A stretch of 64,000 bases of DNA from Halomonas sp. CH40 (GCA_041875495.1 CP112982.1:3162001-3226000); one strand, 5' to 3'; positions 8,189 through 18,045 are shown, numbered from the stretch's first letter. The notes: generated by a model from the letters alone, not told the origin. A program made the numbers and translations.

Positions 8189-9364
8189 TTAACAGCTTGT
8201 TGTCGGTGGCCAGGCTTGGGCGTTGACTCGGGCCTGATACCAGAGATTCATGCCTGCGTCTTCCACAGCGTACTCTCCTCGCGTGGATTTCCATATAAGA
8301 GAGGGTGTTCGCTTCCTCATGGATTCCAAAGCCGTCTGCACTTTCTGAGGAGTAATGTTCTCAATACCAGTCACTTCTCGATAAAAATGCAATGCTTCGC
8401 TGTCGTAAGGGCGAAAACGGCCGCCGTTTTCCAGTAAACGCCACAGGATGGCTTGATGAAGAGGTTGAAGCCCAAGATAGAGGCTTTCCATATCGGCACG
8501 ATCGGTTTCCTGCTGCTCCTTAGCCGTCTCAAGCACTGCTTGTTCAAAGCGCCCTTCAATGTCAGCCATCGGACTTAAAGCAGTGCCTAAAGCAGACATG
8601 AAAAACTGAGGGCGATGCCCAAAAGCCACAAAAGCCTCTATTAATATACCTGTGTGCACAGGAGAAAGTTCGGGTAGCTGGTCTTCAATAATATCCACCA
8701 GGTGTTCAACAAAGTCCGCTCCCAGCAAGGGCATACTCCTGATTTGAGAACCATAGAACGGAGCCGAATGAGAATTCACCAAACGCAGAAGTTTATCCCG
8801 GTCAGAGCCGGACATTATTAACATGAGGCGAATATCATCGGGTGTATTGAGCTGATCCCTGGCGGATTTCAGTGCCACCATCAATGCTGACCCTGCATCA
8901 CTCGTAAGGGCCTGCTGGGCTTCATCGATAATCAATGCGACAGGTTTTTCCGCAGCCTCACCAAGAAAACGCAAAGCATCAGGCAACGTCGCCAGAGCAT
9001 GATCAGAGGCGTTGTTTTCCACATCGATGGCGAGCCAGCTGCCAAGAGCAAGAGAGGTGACGCCCATACGCGCTGCAAGCTGTTGTAACCGAGATTGGTA
9101 ATGATGCATGGCATCAGTGACAGCCATGGCAATCAGGTCAGCGGGATCCCTGCGTTGATCTGCCCACAAATCCACATAGACGACCAATATATCCTGATCT
9201 TCCAGAGCGGGTTTTAGATCGCTTTTCAGAAAGGTGGTCTTCCCAGTACGCCTGGGTGCAGCCAGGAACATTCCATTATGTTCATCACCAAAGAGACTCT
9301 TACCACGTAAGGCACTGATCATCTCAAAGGCTAAGTCTCGGCGTGAGTAGTGACGTAAATGCAT
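8189..9364 (-). CDS. Orphan AAA-type ATPase with C-terminal winged-helix-like region
   Basis: 391-residue P-loop ATPase resembling the ORC/Cdc6-like or 'archaeal ATPase' group. Walker A is APRRTGKTT (about residues 35-43), Walker B VALIIDEAQ (about 142-150), a sensor-1-like LIMSGSD near 186, and a candidate arginine finger in GSQIRSMPLL. The last ~100 residues (ILWRLLENGGRFRPYDSEALHFYREVTG onward) look like a winged helix. There is no signal peptide or membrane segment. It stands alone between etfD and a tRNA operon, in a stretch AT-richer than its neighbours, which hints at acquisition. Function is unknown; relatives act as DNA- or effector-loading switches. No partner gene is adjacent. Confidence 0.75.
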   Translation of the reverse strand: MHLRHYSRRDLAFEMISALRGKSLFGDEHNGMFLAAPRRTGKTTFLKSDLKPALEDQDILVVYVDLWADQRRDPADLIAMAVTDAMHHYQSRLQQLAARMGVTSLALGSWLAIDVENNASDHALATLPDALRFLGEAAEKPVALIIDEAQQALTSDAGSALMVALKSARDQLNTPDDIRLMLIMSGSDRDKLLRLVNSHSAPFYGSQIRSMPLLGADFVEHLVDIIEDQLPELSPVHTGILIEAFVAFGHRPQFFMSALGTALSPMADIEGRFEQAVLETAKEQQETDRADMESLYLGLQPLHQAILWRLLENGGRFRPYDSEALHFYREVTGIENITPQKVQTALESMRKRTPSLIWKSTRGEYAVEDAGMNLWYQARVNAQAWPPTTSC

Positions 9365-9545
9365 TTTATGGCCTTTATATGCTAAAAATCATAATTTATG
9401 CTTTCATAGAAAATAATCCATAAACACAACTGACACAATCTTTGCCTGCGTATATTGAACTCTTTGGCCTGTTATCGCTCAAGTGTGCAAAAGCATACTG
9501 TCAAATCCGCTCAGGACGCGTCTCTCTGACTTTATAGACACATAC

Positions 9546-9575
9546 AAAAAAGCCGCCCCAGGGGACGGCTTTTTC
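9546..9575 (-). terminator. Terminator of the tRNA operon
   Basis: Read on the minus strand, AAAAAGCCGTCCCC, a tight loop, then GGGGCGGCTTTTTT forms a stable hairpin with a T-run, 37 bp beyond the tRNA-Thr gene. Confidence 0.85.
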
Positions 9576-9611
9576 AGAATCTGTGACGCTTTGATTTTTG
9601 CCAGTTTTAAA

Positions 9612-9687
<76 letters not shown>

Positions 9688-9746
9688 TTATCAAGCGCTT
9701 TTTAAAATTACCGTGAGACTCACGATAATAGAAAACAGGTTAGCAA

Positions 9747-9821
9747 TGGCTGGGGTACCAGGATTCGAACCTGGGAATGCCGCTACCAAAAAGCGGTGCC
9801 TTACCACTTGGCGATACCCCA
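9747..9821 (-). tRNA. tRNA-Gln (anticodon TTG)
   Basis: 75-nt tRNA starting TGGGGTAT, a start pattern typical of tRNA-Gln. The anticodon loop reads TTG for CAA codons, the T loop has GTTCGAA, and CCA is encoded. It lies between tRNA-Phe and tRNA-Thr on the same strand. Confidence 0.95.
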
Positions 9822-9827
9822 GCAGTG

Positions 9828-9903
9828 TGGTGGCCAGAGACGGAATCGAACCGCCGACACGGGGATTTTCAATCCCCTGCTCTACCAACTGAGCTATCTG
9901 GCC
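9828..9903 (-). tRNA. tRNA-Phe (anticodon GAA)
   Basis: 76-nt tRNA with acceptor GGCCAGA/TCTGGCC, anticodon stem GGGGA/TCCCC around loop TTGAAAA (anticodon GAA), GTTCGAT T loop and encoded CCA. First gene of the tRNA operon; only 6 bp separate it from tRNA-Gln. Confidence 0.96.
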
Positions 9904-9919
9904 GCTGCCAACGGTGCGT

Positions 9920-9948
9920 ATTAAACTAAAACTTCCAGGTTTCGTCAA
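9920..9948 (-). promoter_or_regulatory. Sigma-70 promoter of the tRNA operon
   Basis: On the minus strand TTGACG (9943-9948), a 17-bp spacer, then TTTAAT (9920-9925) lie 17 bp before tRNA-Phe. Hexamers, spacing and distance all fit a strong stable-RNA promoter. Confidence 0.75.
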
Positions 9949-10016
9949 CACCTTTGTGAAACTTTCTTTTCGCCCGCCAGATGTTTGTTGTCTTACAGAA
10001 CTGGCTAGCCAAACCG

Positions 10017-10292
10017 CTATGCCTGGCTGGGCGGCACATACCCTTCGGCCTGGTCAGTTTTCTGGTTGTCGAAAAAGCGCTGCATCTGGGTCATCAGGTA
10101 AGCACGTGAATCCGGGTCGAGCATGTTGAGGTGTTTTTCATTGATCAGACGCGTCTGCAGGGCCTGCCATTCTTCCCAGGCTTTTTTGGATACCGTGGCC
10201 TGAATCTCCTGGCCCTGTTTACCCGGCAGAGGAGGAAACGGCAATGCCTCAAGCTCTTGCTGGTATTTGCGGCAGAAAACAGTGTTGCTCAT
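10017..10292 (-). CDS. yggX: Fe(2+)-trafficking / oxidative damage protection protein YggX
   Basis: 91-residue YggX protein, the family's standard length, with the conserved start MSNTVFCRK (Cys7), PFPPLPGKQGQEI and LDPDSRAYLMTQMQRFF. YggX protects iron-sulfur enzymes from oxidative damage and probably handles ferrous iron in the cytoplasm. It lies 47 bp after mutY on the same strand, a pairing common in gammaproteobacteria; MutY is itself an iron-sulfur protein. It likely forms the end of an asmA-mutY-yggX transcript. Confidence 0.95.
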   Translation of the reverse strand: MSNTVFCRKYQQELEALPFPPLPGKQGQEIQATVSKKAWEEWQALQTRLINEKHLNMLDPDSRAYLMTQMQRFFDNQKTDQAEGYVPPSQA

Positions 10293-10339
10293 AGTTACTC
10301 CTGAAGGTGTCTTTAAATGGCTTTTAGTGACTGGCCAGC

Positions 10340-11467
10340 CTACGCGTAGCCAGGCAGGTTCGCCAGTTGAAAGGGTTCTCTCTGCGCCTTCGTTTGCGCC
10401 AGCAGCTTTTTGACCGGCGCGGCCAGCCCCAGCGCCGGTGGGTCGGCAAGGTCATACCAGAGACCCTTTTCGCGCACACCGTTGAGCGTCTGGCACGCGA
10501 CTGGCTGGGGGGTGATCTCCAGGCGGAAGTGGCTGAAGGTATGCACAAAAGCGGGCTGTGCCGCCTGCGGCCGGGCTTCCTTGACGTGGGTTGCCAGCCA
10601 GTCGTTCAGGGCGTCCTGGCTATCGAACTGAGGCAGGCTCCATAACCCACCCCATAAACCGCTGGGGGGCCGTTGCTCCAACCAGATGCGACCTTGGGCA
10701 TCTTCCAGAATCAGCATCAGGGTTTGGCGAGTGGGCAGCGTTTTTTTGGGTTTGGATTGCGGGTAGCCTTGCACATTGCCTTCCGCCAACGCCAGGCAGA
10801 CATCATTGAAGGGGCACTGCGAACAGGCGGGCTGGCTGCGCTTACACAGGGTCGCGCCAAAATCCATCATCGCCTGGGTGTAATCCGCCACACGCTCTTC
10901 CGGGGTGTAAACCTCGGCCAGTGCCCACAGCTTGCGTTCCACCGCAGGCTTTCCAGGCCAGCCACTTATGGCATGCAGCCGGGTCAGCGAGCGTTTGACA
11001 TTGCCGTCAAGGATCACCGCCCGCTTGCCAGTGCTCTGGGCAATAATGGCCCCCGCGGTTGAACGGCCAATCCCCGGCAATGCCATAAGTGCCTCCAGGC
11101 TGTCCACCGGCAGTTGGGCATTATGGTCAGCCGCTACTTGCTGCGCCGCCTTGTGCAGGTTGCGCGCCCGGGCGTAATAGCCAAGCCCTGTCCATAAGTG
11201 CAGTACATCGTCCTGGGGGGCTTCTGCCAGCGACTGAAGGGTCGGGAAACGCGCCATAAAGCGTTCGAAGTAATCAATCACAGTGGCGACCTGAGTTTGC
11301 TGGAGCATGATCTCCGACACCCAGACCCGATACGCTGTGCGCGGCGACTGCCAGGGCAGGTCGTGGCGCCCAAACTGGTCAAACCACGTCAACAGTCGGC
11401 GCTGAAACTCGTCAGGCGCAAGCCTTGGCGTGGGTGTATCCGTCAACTTGGTCGCGCCCTGCGTCAT
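10340..11467 (-). CDS. mutY: A/G-specific adenine DNA glycosylase MutY
   Basis: Base-excision repair enzyme removing adenine mispaired with 8-oxoguanine. The N-terminal half has the helix-hairpin-helix glycosylase core, including [31 protein letters not shown] and [11 protein letters not shown] (catalytic Asp region). The iron-sulfur loop is intact as C-x6-C-x2-C-x5-C ([17 protein letters not shown]). The C-terminal third is a NUDIX-like domain that recognises 8-oxoG. Length 375 aa is slightly above the ~350 of E. coli. It is preceded on the same strand by asmA (32 bp) and followed by yggX. Confidence 0.96.
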   Translation of the reverse strand: MTQGATKLTDTPTPRLAPDEFQRRLLTWFDQFGRHDLPWQSPRTAYRVWVSEIMLQQTQVATVIDYFERFMARFPTLQSLAEAPQDDVLHLWTGLGYYARARNLHKAAQQVAADHNAQLPVDSLEALMALPGIGRSTAGAIIAQSTGKRAVILDGNVKRSLTRLHAISGWPGKPAVERKLWALAEVYTPEERVADYTQAMMDFGATLCKRSQPACSQCPFNDVCLALAEGNVQGYPQSKPKKTLPTRQTLMLILEDAQGRIWLEQRPPSGLWGGLWSLPQFDSQDALNDWLATHVKEARPQAAQPAFVHTFSHFRLEITPQPVACQTLNGVREKGLWYDLADPPALGLAAPVKKLLAQTKAQREPFQLANLPGYA

Positions 11468-11499
11468 TGATCATCTCCGTACCTGTCAGCCAGACGGGT

Positions 11500-13827
11500 T
11501 CATTCAAACAGTTTGCGTAAGCCATCACGCAGCTTCTGGGTCGTGCCTTCCCCCAGGTTTTCATCGAGCTGCTCAAGAGAGCCTTCCAGCTGCTGCTCTA
11601 CTTCTTCACCTACCTGATTTTCCAGCTCATCGCGTAGCAAGTCCGTCAGATTCTGTTTGAAGGTCTCACGGTCAAAGCGGCACCATTCGCTGCGCTCATC
11701 GCTCACCTGGCCTTCACACATCACCGGTAATGCCAGGGATTCAAGACGAGGATTCACTTCACAGGCGGCATCGGCGGTATTCACCAGGCGCACGGTAGCA
11801 CGGGTATCAAAACGCTGGGAACCCAGATCGAACTGCCCTTCACCACTTAGATCAATGCCCGGCAGGGTAACCAGCAGGTCATCGCTGGACACTACGCCAT
11901 TGTTAATCACCAAACGGGCATCTGCCCGTTCAAAGCGTGAATCATCCGCCCAGTCGCGGCTGGTCTCCTCCCCCTCAAGAGCGGCCACCAGGGTGCAGAT
12001 TTCACGTGATACATTGACATCCAGAATCGCGCCATTGGCCAGTGAAGTAGTCAGCTCGCCGTTCAGGTTGCGAACCAGTTCGCCGTAGGCATTGCCACGG
12101 CTAGTGAGGTTGCCATCCACTTCCAACTGGCCGCGCAAGGGTGCGCTTTCATTACCCAATGCTTCCAGCAGTGCCGCCACATCCACCTGTTCCACCTGCG
12201 GCGTCAATGACCAGCCCATATCAGACTCGCGGCTGTCCAGCTCACCGCTGGCACTCAGCTGCCCACTATAGAAGCCTGCCTCCAGGCCTTGAAGCTGGTG
12301 AAGGCCCTCTTCACCTACCAGGCGCATCTTCGGTTCTTCAAAGGTGAGGCCCATCCATTCAAAGCGGCCTAGCTGTAAGGCACCGTCGATATCCAGGGTA
12401 CTGAGCCACGCCTGGGGCAGCAGTGCTGGCTCTTGTGCGTACGCCTGACGTAGCAGACCACCGCTTGCGGGCCGAGCAGCGACAGAGGCCGGTAGATAGC
12501 GGTCAAGGTCAAGCGTATCGCCCTGTAGATCAAACTCCAGCCGGGTACCGTCAAAGGCAGCGGAAAGCTCCCCGGTGAAGGTGGTGTCATCAACGACCAG
12601 CGACAGGCTGGTCAACGCCAGCTGCGACAGATCACCTTCCAGAGGACTGGTCAATGCGACGTCACGCAGCGCGCTTTCAAATTCGGTATCCATTTCAGTG
12701 CCGATGCGTTCAAGCCAGGCCCGCAGGTTGAAGGGCGAGGCCGTCACCTGACCTTGATATCGGGGGCTTTCCAGCAGTTGTTCAACATTGAGATGACCAC
12801 GCATCCGCAGGCCATCCGGGCCGGTTAGCTCCCACTTCTTGAAAGTCGCCGTTTGCGCTTCCCAGTCACTGGTGAGGCCAAAGTTCAGTGCCATGGTAAG
12901 CCCAGCATCCCAATGTTCGGCATTGCGCAGCGTTGCTTCTAACACGCCTTGCTCAACAGCCAGACGTTTCTCTGCCAGCCAAGTTTCAATTAATGGCGCA
13001 GACAGGTTCAGCTGCTGGATTTCTCCTTCAGGCACGAAGCGGTTGCGGGTGGTGAGGTTGACGTTTTCCAGGCTGAATTGCTGCTCTGCCAATGCCAGCT
13101 TGATGCGCGTATCCAGGTTAACTTCACTTTGTGCATTGGGCGTACGCTCCAATGCCTCGGCATCCAGGCTGTCGTGACGGTCAACGGTAAACATGGCCTT
13201 CATGGGGAAAGATGACACCGGATTGACGTTACTGCCGGAGACGTTCAGTTTGTAAACATGCCAGGATTGGCCTGCCTGAGCATCGCGATAATGAATGTCA
13301 CCTTCTTTGACTTCAACGCTGGCAATATTGAGCACCACGGCGAGATTACCGGCATCCGCATGCGGCCCGGCACTGGCCGGCGCCAGCACGGTTTCGGCTT
13401 TTCCACTGCCTTCGGATAGACGCTCAAGCAGGGAATTCCAGTTGCCTTCACCTTCTTCATCACGCTCAAGTTTCAGACGCAAGCCGTTGATGGTCAAACC
13501 ATCCACAGCAATATCACCGCGCAGCAAGAGGCCAAACGCCACACTGACTTCGGCGCTGGAGACCGCTGCAAAAGGGTCGTTGTCTTCATCCTGCTCTGGC
13601 AGCCAGGCACGCGCTTTCTCGACCCGCATGCCAATGCGCGGATAGAAAGACCAGGTTAATGGCCCCTCCAGCGCCAGGTTCAGGCCGGTCTGTTCTTCCA
13701 CCACGGCGGTAAGCCGCGGTTTGAAATCTTCCGGGTCTAGAAACGTAGTGACATAAACCACAGCGGCCACGGCCACCACGGCCAGAATCCCTACCGCAGC
13801 AAGTAAGATACGAAGTAGCTGTTTCAT
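11500..13827 (-). CDS. asmA: AsmA family envelope protein
   Basis: 775-residue AsmA-like protein with one N-terminal membrane anchor (about residues 5-28) and a large periplasmic region of beta-rich repeats. The family start FLDPEDFKPRLTAVVEEQTGLNL is clear, as are the C-terminal AsmA_2-type features (ILDVNVSREICTLVAALEG). AsmA proteins bridge the envelope and are linked to phospholipid transport to the outer membrane. The last ~50 residues are strongly acidic and probably coiled (repeated Glu/Leu). It sits upstream of mutY and downstream of the PanZ-like gene on the same strand. Confidence 0.9.
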   Translation of the reverse strand: MKQLLRILLAAVGILAVVAVAAVVYVTTFLDPEDFKPRLTAVVEEQTGLNLALEGPLTWSFYPRIGMRVEKARAWLPEQDEDNDPFAAVSSAEVSVAFGLLLRGDIAVDGLTINGLRLKLERDEEGEGNWNSLLERLSEGSGKAETVLAPASAGPHADAGNLAVVLNIASVEVKEGDIHYRDAQAGQSWHVYKLNVSGSNVNPVSSFPMKAMFTVDRHDSLDAEALERTPNAQSEVNLDTRIKLALAEQQFSLENVNLTTRNRFVPEGEIQQLNLSAPLIETWLAEKRLAVEQGVLEATLRNAEHWDAGLTMALNFGLTSDWEAQTATFKKWELTGPDGLRMRGHLNVEQLLESPRYQGQVTASPFNLRAWLERIGTEMDTEFESALRDVALTSPLEGDLSQLALTSLSLVVDDTTFTGELSAAFDGTRLEFDLQGDTLDLDRYLPASVAARPASGGLLRQAYAQEPALLPQAWLSTLDIDGALQLGRFEWMGLTFEEPKMRLVGEEGLHQLQGLEAGFYSGQLSASGELDSRESDMGWSLTPQVEQVDVAALLEALGNESAPLRGQLEVDGNLTSRGNAYGELVRNLNGELTTSLANGAILDVNVSREICTLVAALEGEETSRDWADDSRFERADARLVINNGVVSSDDLLVTLPGIDLSGEGQFDLGSQRFDTRATVRLVNTADAACEVNPRLESLALPVMCEGQVSDERSEWCRFDRETFKQNLTDLLRDELENQVGEEVEQQLEGSLEQLDENLGEGTTQKLRDGLRKLFE

Positions 13828-13920
13828 TACCCTGTTCCCTTCTGGGTTTGATCAAGAGCGATCGTTATCGCTCCAGTGCTAAAACTCATAGTGTTAAAAA
13901 ACCAACCCAAGCCGTTGTGA

Positions 13921-14403
13921 CTATTGACGGGATGATGCCAGGGAAAGCTCGACATAATCGATGCCAGCGGGCACTCCAGGCGCCTTGGCCGAGGCATCCA
14001 CCTGCCGATAACCCAGCTTGGAAACCAGCATGCGGTCAGCCATCGGTAATGTGGTTGTTTCAATGCGTAAAATGCTATTCTGGCGCATTGACCACTCAGC
14101 CAATAGTGCCATCAGTCGTGAGCCGACCCCGCGCCGACGCGTTGTCTTGCGAACGCACAGATCCGAAAGCCACCAGGCACCGTCCGGCCCTTTTACCATG
14201 GCCACCGCTCCCAGCAGGCGGTCATTGAAGTGCGCGCAGCCAAAGCAGTGTTGCGCGTTCAGGTGTTGATCAATAAAGGATTCAACCGTTTCAGCAGGCA
14301 TCCTTTCCTGCGGTGCGTCATGATAGATGCGCACCAAGTCCAATTGGGTCTGAGAATCGGCTTCCCATTTGGCTTGATCAACGATCTGTAGTGTCACCGG
14401 CAT
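13921..14403 (-). CDS. PanZ/PanM-like GNAT protein (acetyl-CoA sensor)
   Basis: GNAT-fold protein whose central block, FNDRLLGAVAMVKGPDG then LCVRKTTRRRGVGSRLM, resembles E. coli PanZ (PanM), which binds acetyl-CoA and triggers self-cleavage of aspartate decarboxylase PanD. The RRRGVGSRL loop is the CoA pyrophosphate-binding motif. The start is ATG 14403, with GAGGAAC upstream; an earlier in-frame ATG at 14478 lacks this. At 160 residues it is ~30 longer than enterobacterial PanZ, with extra N-terminal sequence. It faces hisB divergently. PanZ control is best known in enterobacteria, so the role here is inferred and it could be an ordinary acetyltransferase. Confidence 0.65.
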   Translation of the reverse strand: MPVTLQIVDQAKWEADSQTQLDLVRIYHDAPQERMPAETVESFIDQHLNAQHCFGCAHFNDRLLGAVAMVKGPDGAWWLSDLCVRKTTRRRGVGSRLMALLAEWSMRQNSILRIETTTLPMADRMLVSKLGYRQVDASAKAPGVPAGIDYVELSLASSRQ

Positions 14404-14621
14404 GCTGGAGTTCCTCTTGGCCTGGGCAATCTTGCTGCTTTTATTGTGGCAATCGTGAGTGCTGGTTATCACACGCATTGTAGCGGATGGGCAGGCCGAT
14501 TCACTATAATAGCGGCTTTGCCTTTGGCTCTACCCGATTTATCCGCTGGTTGCCGCTTTATATCGAACGCTACAGGGAACGGCGGCTAGCACCCAACATG
14601 CGCCTCGGCGCAGGAGAAGTT

Positions 14622-15215
14622 ATGTCAGCGCGTACTGCCACGGTCAGCCGTGACACCAAGGAAACCCAGATCAAGGTCACCATCAATCTGGATGGCGAAG
14701 GGCAACTGAACTGTGAAACCGGCATCCCGTTTCTAGACCATATGCTGGATCAGGTCGCCCGTCACGGTATGATCGACATGGAGATCAATGCCAAGGGCGA
14801 CCTGCACATTGATGACCACCATACAATGGAAGATCTTGGCATTACCCTGGGCCAGGCCTTCCATGAGGCGATTGGCGACAAGCGTGGCATTTACCGTTAC
14901 GGCCATGCCTATGTACCGCTGGATGAGGCCCTTTCACGGGTAGTGGTCGATTTCTCCGGCCGCCCTGGGCTTTATATGAATGCCGATTTCACCCGGGATA
15001 CGATTGGCCGATTGGACACTCAGCTGTTCTCAGAGTTCTTCCAGGGGTTTGTCAATCACGCCCGCGTGACCCTGCACATCGATAATCTCAAAGGGTTTAA
15101 CGCCCATCATCAGGCAGAAACCATTTTCAAGGCCTTTGGCCGCGCCCTGCGGATGGCCGTGTCCGAAGATCCGCGTATGGCGGGTCAGATGCCGTCCACC
15201 AAAGGGTGTTTATAA
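14622..15215 (+). CDS. hisB: Imidazoleglycerol-phosphate dehydratase
   Basis: Sixth-step histidine enzyme, Mn-dependent dehydration of imidazoleglycerol phosphate. It carries the two metal-binding motifs, [13 protein letters not shown] and [13 protein letters not shown], plus [13 protein letters not shown]. Starting at ATG 14622, six bases after AGGAGA-type sequence, gives 197 aa, the exact length of monofunctional HisB. The frame is open further upstream, but the extra 45 codons have no family match. A TATAAT at 14505-14510 may be the -10 of the operon promoter. First gene of hisB-hisH-hisA-hisF. Confidence 0.96.
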   Translation: MSARTATVSRDTKETQIKVTINLDGEGQLNCETGIPFLDHMLDQVARHGMIDMEINAKGDLHIDDHHTMEDLGITLGQAFHEAIGDKRGIYRYGHAYVPLDEALSRVVVDFSGRPGLYMNADFTRDTIGRLDTQLFSEFFQGFVNHARVTLHIDNLKGFNAHHQAETIFKAFGRALRMAVSEDPRMAGQMPSTKGCL

Positions 15216-15225
15216 GGAGCGTTTT

Positions 15226-15867
15226 ATGACAATTGCCGTCATCGATTACGGGATGGGCAACCTGCACTCCGTGGCCAAGGCGCTGGAGCACGTCACCCAT
15301 GAAAACGTCGTGATCACCCGTGATCCCCGGCGCATTCTCGGCGCCACCCGCCTGGTACTGCCAGGGCAAGGCGCCATTCGTGATTGTGTGGGTGAGCTTG
15401 AACGCACCGAACTGCGCGGGCTGGTGGAAGATATCCTGACGCGCCAGGCCAAGCCGCTGCTGGGCATCTGCGTTGGCCAGCAGATGCTGCTGGAGCACAG
15501 CGAAGAGAATGGCGGCATTGGCTGCCTGGGCGTTTTCAAAGGCAACGTGCGCCGCTTTCCGGCCAATATGCGCGATGATCACGATCAGCGCCTGAAAGTG
15601 CCCCACATGGGCTGGAACCTGGTTGAGCAGCATCATGAACATCCACTGTGGGCGGGTATCGACAATCAGGAACACTTCTATTTCGTCCACAGCTTCTATG
15701 TAGACGCCAGCAACGACGCCGAAGTGTTTGGCACCACTCAATACGGCAAGGCGACGGCTCACGTGGCGATTGGCCGTGAATCGACCTTTGCGGTGCAGTT
15801 CCACCCGGAAAAAAGCTCCCGTGCAGGCCTGCGCCTGCTGGAAAATTTTGTTACCTGGACACCCTGA
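15226..15867 (+). CDS. hisH: Imidazole glycerol phosphate synthase, glutaminase subunit HisH
   Basis: Class I glutamine amidotransferase that feeds ammonia to HisF. The start VIDYGMGNLHSV is diagnostic, the nucleophile is in LGICVGQQ, and His-Glu of the triad is in VQFHPEKSS. The start is ATG 15226 after TAAGGAG; 213 aa is standard. It lies 10 bp after hisB. Unlike the amidotransferase homologue at 18261 it keeps its cysteine. Confidence 0.96.
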   Translation: MTIAVIDYGMGNLHSVAKALEHVTHENVVITRDPRRILGATRLVLPGQGAIRDCVGELERTELRGLVEDILTRQAKPLLGICVGQQMLLEHSEENGGIGCLGVFKGNVRRFPANMRDDHDQRLKVPHMGWNLVEQHHEHPLWAGIDNQEHFYFVHSFYVDASNDAEVFGTTQYGKATAHVAIGRESTFAVQFHPEKSSRAGLRLLENFVTWTP

Positions 15868-15900
15868 ACGCCTCCTGACGGCGCTGACAAGGACACTATC

Positions 15901-16647
15901 ATGTTAGTTATTCCCGCTATCGACCTGAAAGATGGCCAGTGTGTACGCCTCAAGCAAGGCCGCATGGACGACGCCACCTCCTACGGCGATGACCCGGTCG
16001 CCATGGCCGCCCGCTGGGTGAAAGCCGGCGCCCGTCGCCTGCACCTGGTCGACCTTAACGGTGCCTTTGAAGGCAAGCCGGTCAACGGTGAGGCAGTGAC
16101 GGCCATCGCCCGCGCCTACCCGGACCTGCCTATTCAGATTGGCGGCGGCATCCGCAGTGCAGAGACCATCGAACACTACCTGGCCGCTGGAGTTTCCTAC
16201 GTCATCATTGGCACCAAGGCCGTCAAGGAGCCCGATTTTGTGGGTGAGATGTGCCACGCCTTCCCCGGCCATGTGATTGTTGGCCTGGATGCCAAGGATG
16301 GCTATGTCGCCACTGACGGCTGGGCGGAAGTCTCCACCCTGAAGGCCACCGAGCTTGCCAAACGCTTTGCCAATGACGGCGTCTCATCAATTGTCTACAC
16401 CGATATCGCCCGGGACGGCATGATGCAGGGGGTTAACGTCGAAGCCACCGCCGTCCTTGCCCGAGAGGGCGGCCTGCCGGTGATTGCCTCCGGCGGCGTT
16501 ACCAACCTGGATGACATCAAGGCACTCTGCGAGGTGGCTGACAGCGGCATTCTGGGGGCCATTACCGGCCGCGCCATCTATGAAGGCAGACTGGACGTCA
16601 GCGAAGCCCAGCAATTGAGCGATCAGCTGACAGGAGGCCAGGCATGA
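15901..16647 (+). CDS. hisA: ProFAR isomerase HisA
   Basis: TIM-barrel isomerase converting ProFAR to PRFAR in histidine synthesis. Both phosphate-binding half-barrel motifs are visible (IQIGGGIRS and IASGGVTN), with catalytic Asp in [11 protein letters not shown] and [10 protein letters not shown]. Length 248 aa is normal. Its stop overlaps the hisF start (ATGA), so translation is coupled. Confidence 0.96.
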   Translation: MLVIPAIDLKDGQCVRLKQGRMDDATSYGDDPVAMAARWVKAGARRLHLVDLNGAFEGKPVNGEAVTAIARAYPDLPIQIGGGIRSAETIEHYLAAGVSYVIIGTKAVKEPDFVGEMCHAFPGHVIVGLDAKDGYVATDGWAEVSTLKATELAKRFANDGVSSIVYTDIARDGMMQGVNVEATAVLAREGGLPVIASGGVTNLDDIKALCEVADSGILGAITGRAIYEGRLDVSEAQQLSDQLTGGQA

Positions 16648-17417
16648 GTCTTGCCAAGCGTATTATCCCCTGCCTGGACGTCGATGGCGGGCGCGTAGTC
16701 AAGGGCGTCAACTTTATTGGCATCCGCGATGCCGGTGACCCGGTAGAGATTGCCCAGCGCTACAACCAGCAGGGTGCCGATGAAATCACCTTTTTGGATA
16801 TCACCGCCAGCCACGAGGACCGCGACACCACGGTCGAGATGGTCGAGCGTATTGCCGGCGAGGTGTTTATTCCGCTGACCGTTGGCGGCGGCATTCGTAG
16901 CTGCGACGATATTCGCACCATGCTCAATGCCGGAGCCGACAAGGTTTCCATCAACACCGCTGCCGTGACCAACCCGGAATTTGTGCGTGAAGCGGCGGAA
17001 CGCTTTGGCAGCCAGTGCATCGTGGTCGCGATTGACGCCAAACAGGTCTCCAAGGAAGGCGAAACGCCGCGCTGGGAGATCTTCACCCATGGTGGACGCC
17101 GCCCTACCGGTCTGGATGCCGTCGAATGGGCCAAAAAGATGGTGGAATACGGCGCTGGCGAGCTGCTGCTGACCAGCATGGATCGCGATGGCACCAAGAG
17201 CGGCTTTGACCTGGGCGTGACCCATGCCATTGCCGAAGCGGTCAGCGTTCCGGTGATTGCCTCAGGCGGCGTAGGCAACCTGGATCATCTGGTCGATGGC
17301 GTTATCAAGGGCGGCGCGGATGCGGTACTGGCCGCCAGCATCTTCCACTTTGGCGAATACACCATTCCTGAAGCCAAGCGCTATATGGCAGAACGCGGCA
17401 TTGAAATGCGTCTGTGA
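16644..17417 (+). CDS. hisF: Imidazole glycerol phosphate synthase, cyclase subunit HisF
   Basis: TIM-barrel cyclase partner of HisH, making IGP and AICAR from PRFAR. Diagnostic sequences are [17 protein letters not shown] (catalytic Asp11), LTVGGGIRS and [15 protein letters not shown] (catalytic Asp130 region). Length 257 aa is standard. Last gene of the his cluster; hisC lies 6 kb away and the other his genes are outside the window. Confidence 0.97.
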   Translation: MSLAKRIIPCLDVDGGRVVKGVNFIGIRDAGDPVEIAQRYNQQGADEITFLDITASHEDRDTTVEMVERIAGEVFIPLTVGGGIRSCDDIRTMLNAGADKVSINTAAVTNPEFVREAAERFGSQCIVVAIDAKQVSKEGETPRWEIFTHGGRRPTGLDAVEWAKKMVEYGAGELLLTSMDRDGTKSGFDLGVTHAIAEAVSVPVIASGGVGNLDHLVDGVIKGGADAVLAASIFHFGEYTIPEAKRYMAERGIEMRL

Positions 17418-17451
17418 AGACAATGTTGTGTGAAGATTGAAGGTCGGGGCG

Positions 17452-18045
17452 TCACTCCTCCAGTGACAGCCCCAGATTACTGATACCTTCGTTGCGCCCA
17501 AGCTGGCGCAGAGCCTTCAGCGCCCCGGCATCCAGCGGCTGTGAGGCGGCTTCAAGCACTGCATCCTGGAAGTTGTTTTCATCTTCCGTCAGGGGATGGT
17601 CGCGGATCAACAGCGCCAGCTTCTGGGCGTCCTCCTCACCTTCGGTCAGCTCAATAAAGGCGCGCACGCCCGCCCGCGAGGTGCGGCTGACATCCAGCAC
17701 GGCTTCCGGCGCTTCCCCCTGCAGGGTATCCAGAATCGAGGACACCGAGACAACCGTATCCAGCGCCCGGCGGGCACCAAAGCTTTCATCGCCTTCTGGC
17801 GGCTCACACTCAGCGAGTTTTTCCGCCTGACGGGCAAAGTCAATCGAGGCGCCGCGTACGCTCAATTGCTCCCAGACCAGGTTAAGCACCGTGCGCAAGG
17901 TGTGTAGATCGCCCTGCCCAGTGGTTTGCGTATACAGCGCATAGTTCGGCATCAGCCGTTCGCACAGTGCAGCCATAAAGGCCTGCTGTGCAAATAAGGG
18001 CAGCTGCTGGAGTTGCTGGTAAAAACCGGGGGATTTGGAAGCCAT
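17452..18045 (-). CDS. DUF416 (YjaG) family protein
   Basis: 197-residue soluble protein of the YjaG/DUF416 family, recognised from the layout FYQQLQQLPLFAQQAFMAALCERLMPNYALY followed by an acidic helical middle. Members are widespread in gammaproteobacteria and have no established function. It converges on hisF with a 34-bp gap and no obvious terminator between them. No catalytic motif or membrane segment is visible. Confidence 0.75.
   Translation of the reverse strand: MASKSPGFYQQLQQLPLFAQQAFMAALCERLMPNYALYTQTTGQGDLHTLRTVLNLVWEQLSVRGASIDFARQAEKLAECEPPEGDESFGARRALDTVVSVSSILDTLQGEAPEAVLDVSRTSRAGVRAFIELTEGEEDAQKLALLIRDHPLTEDENNFQDAVLEAASQPLDAGALKALRQLGRNEGISNLGLSLEE

Noticed and set aside
14487..14621. 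N-terminal extension of HisB
   Set aside because: ATG 14622 with a good ribosome site gives the exact family length; the upstream codons have no similarity and include the likely promoter.
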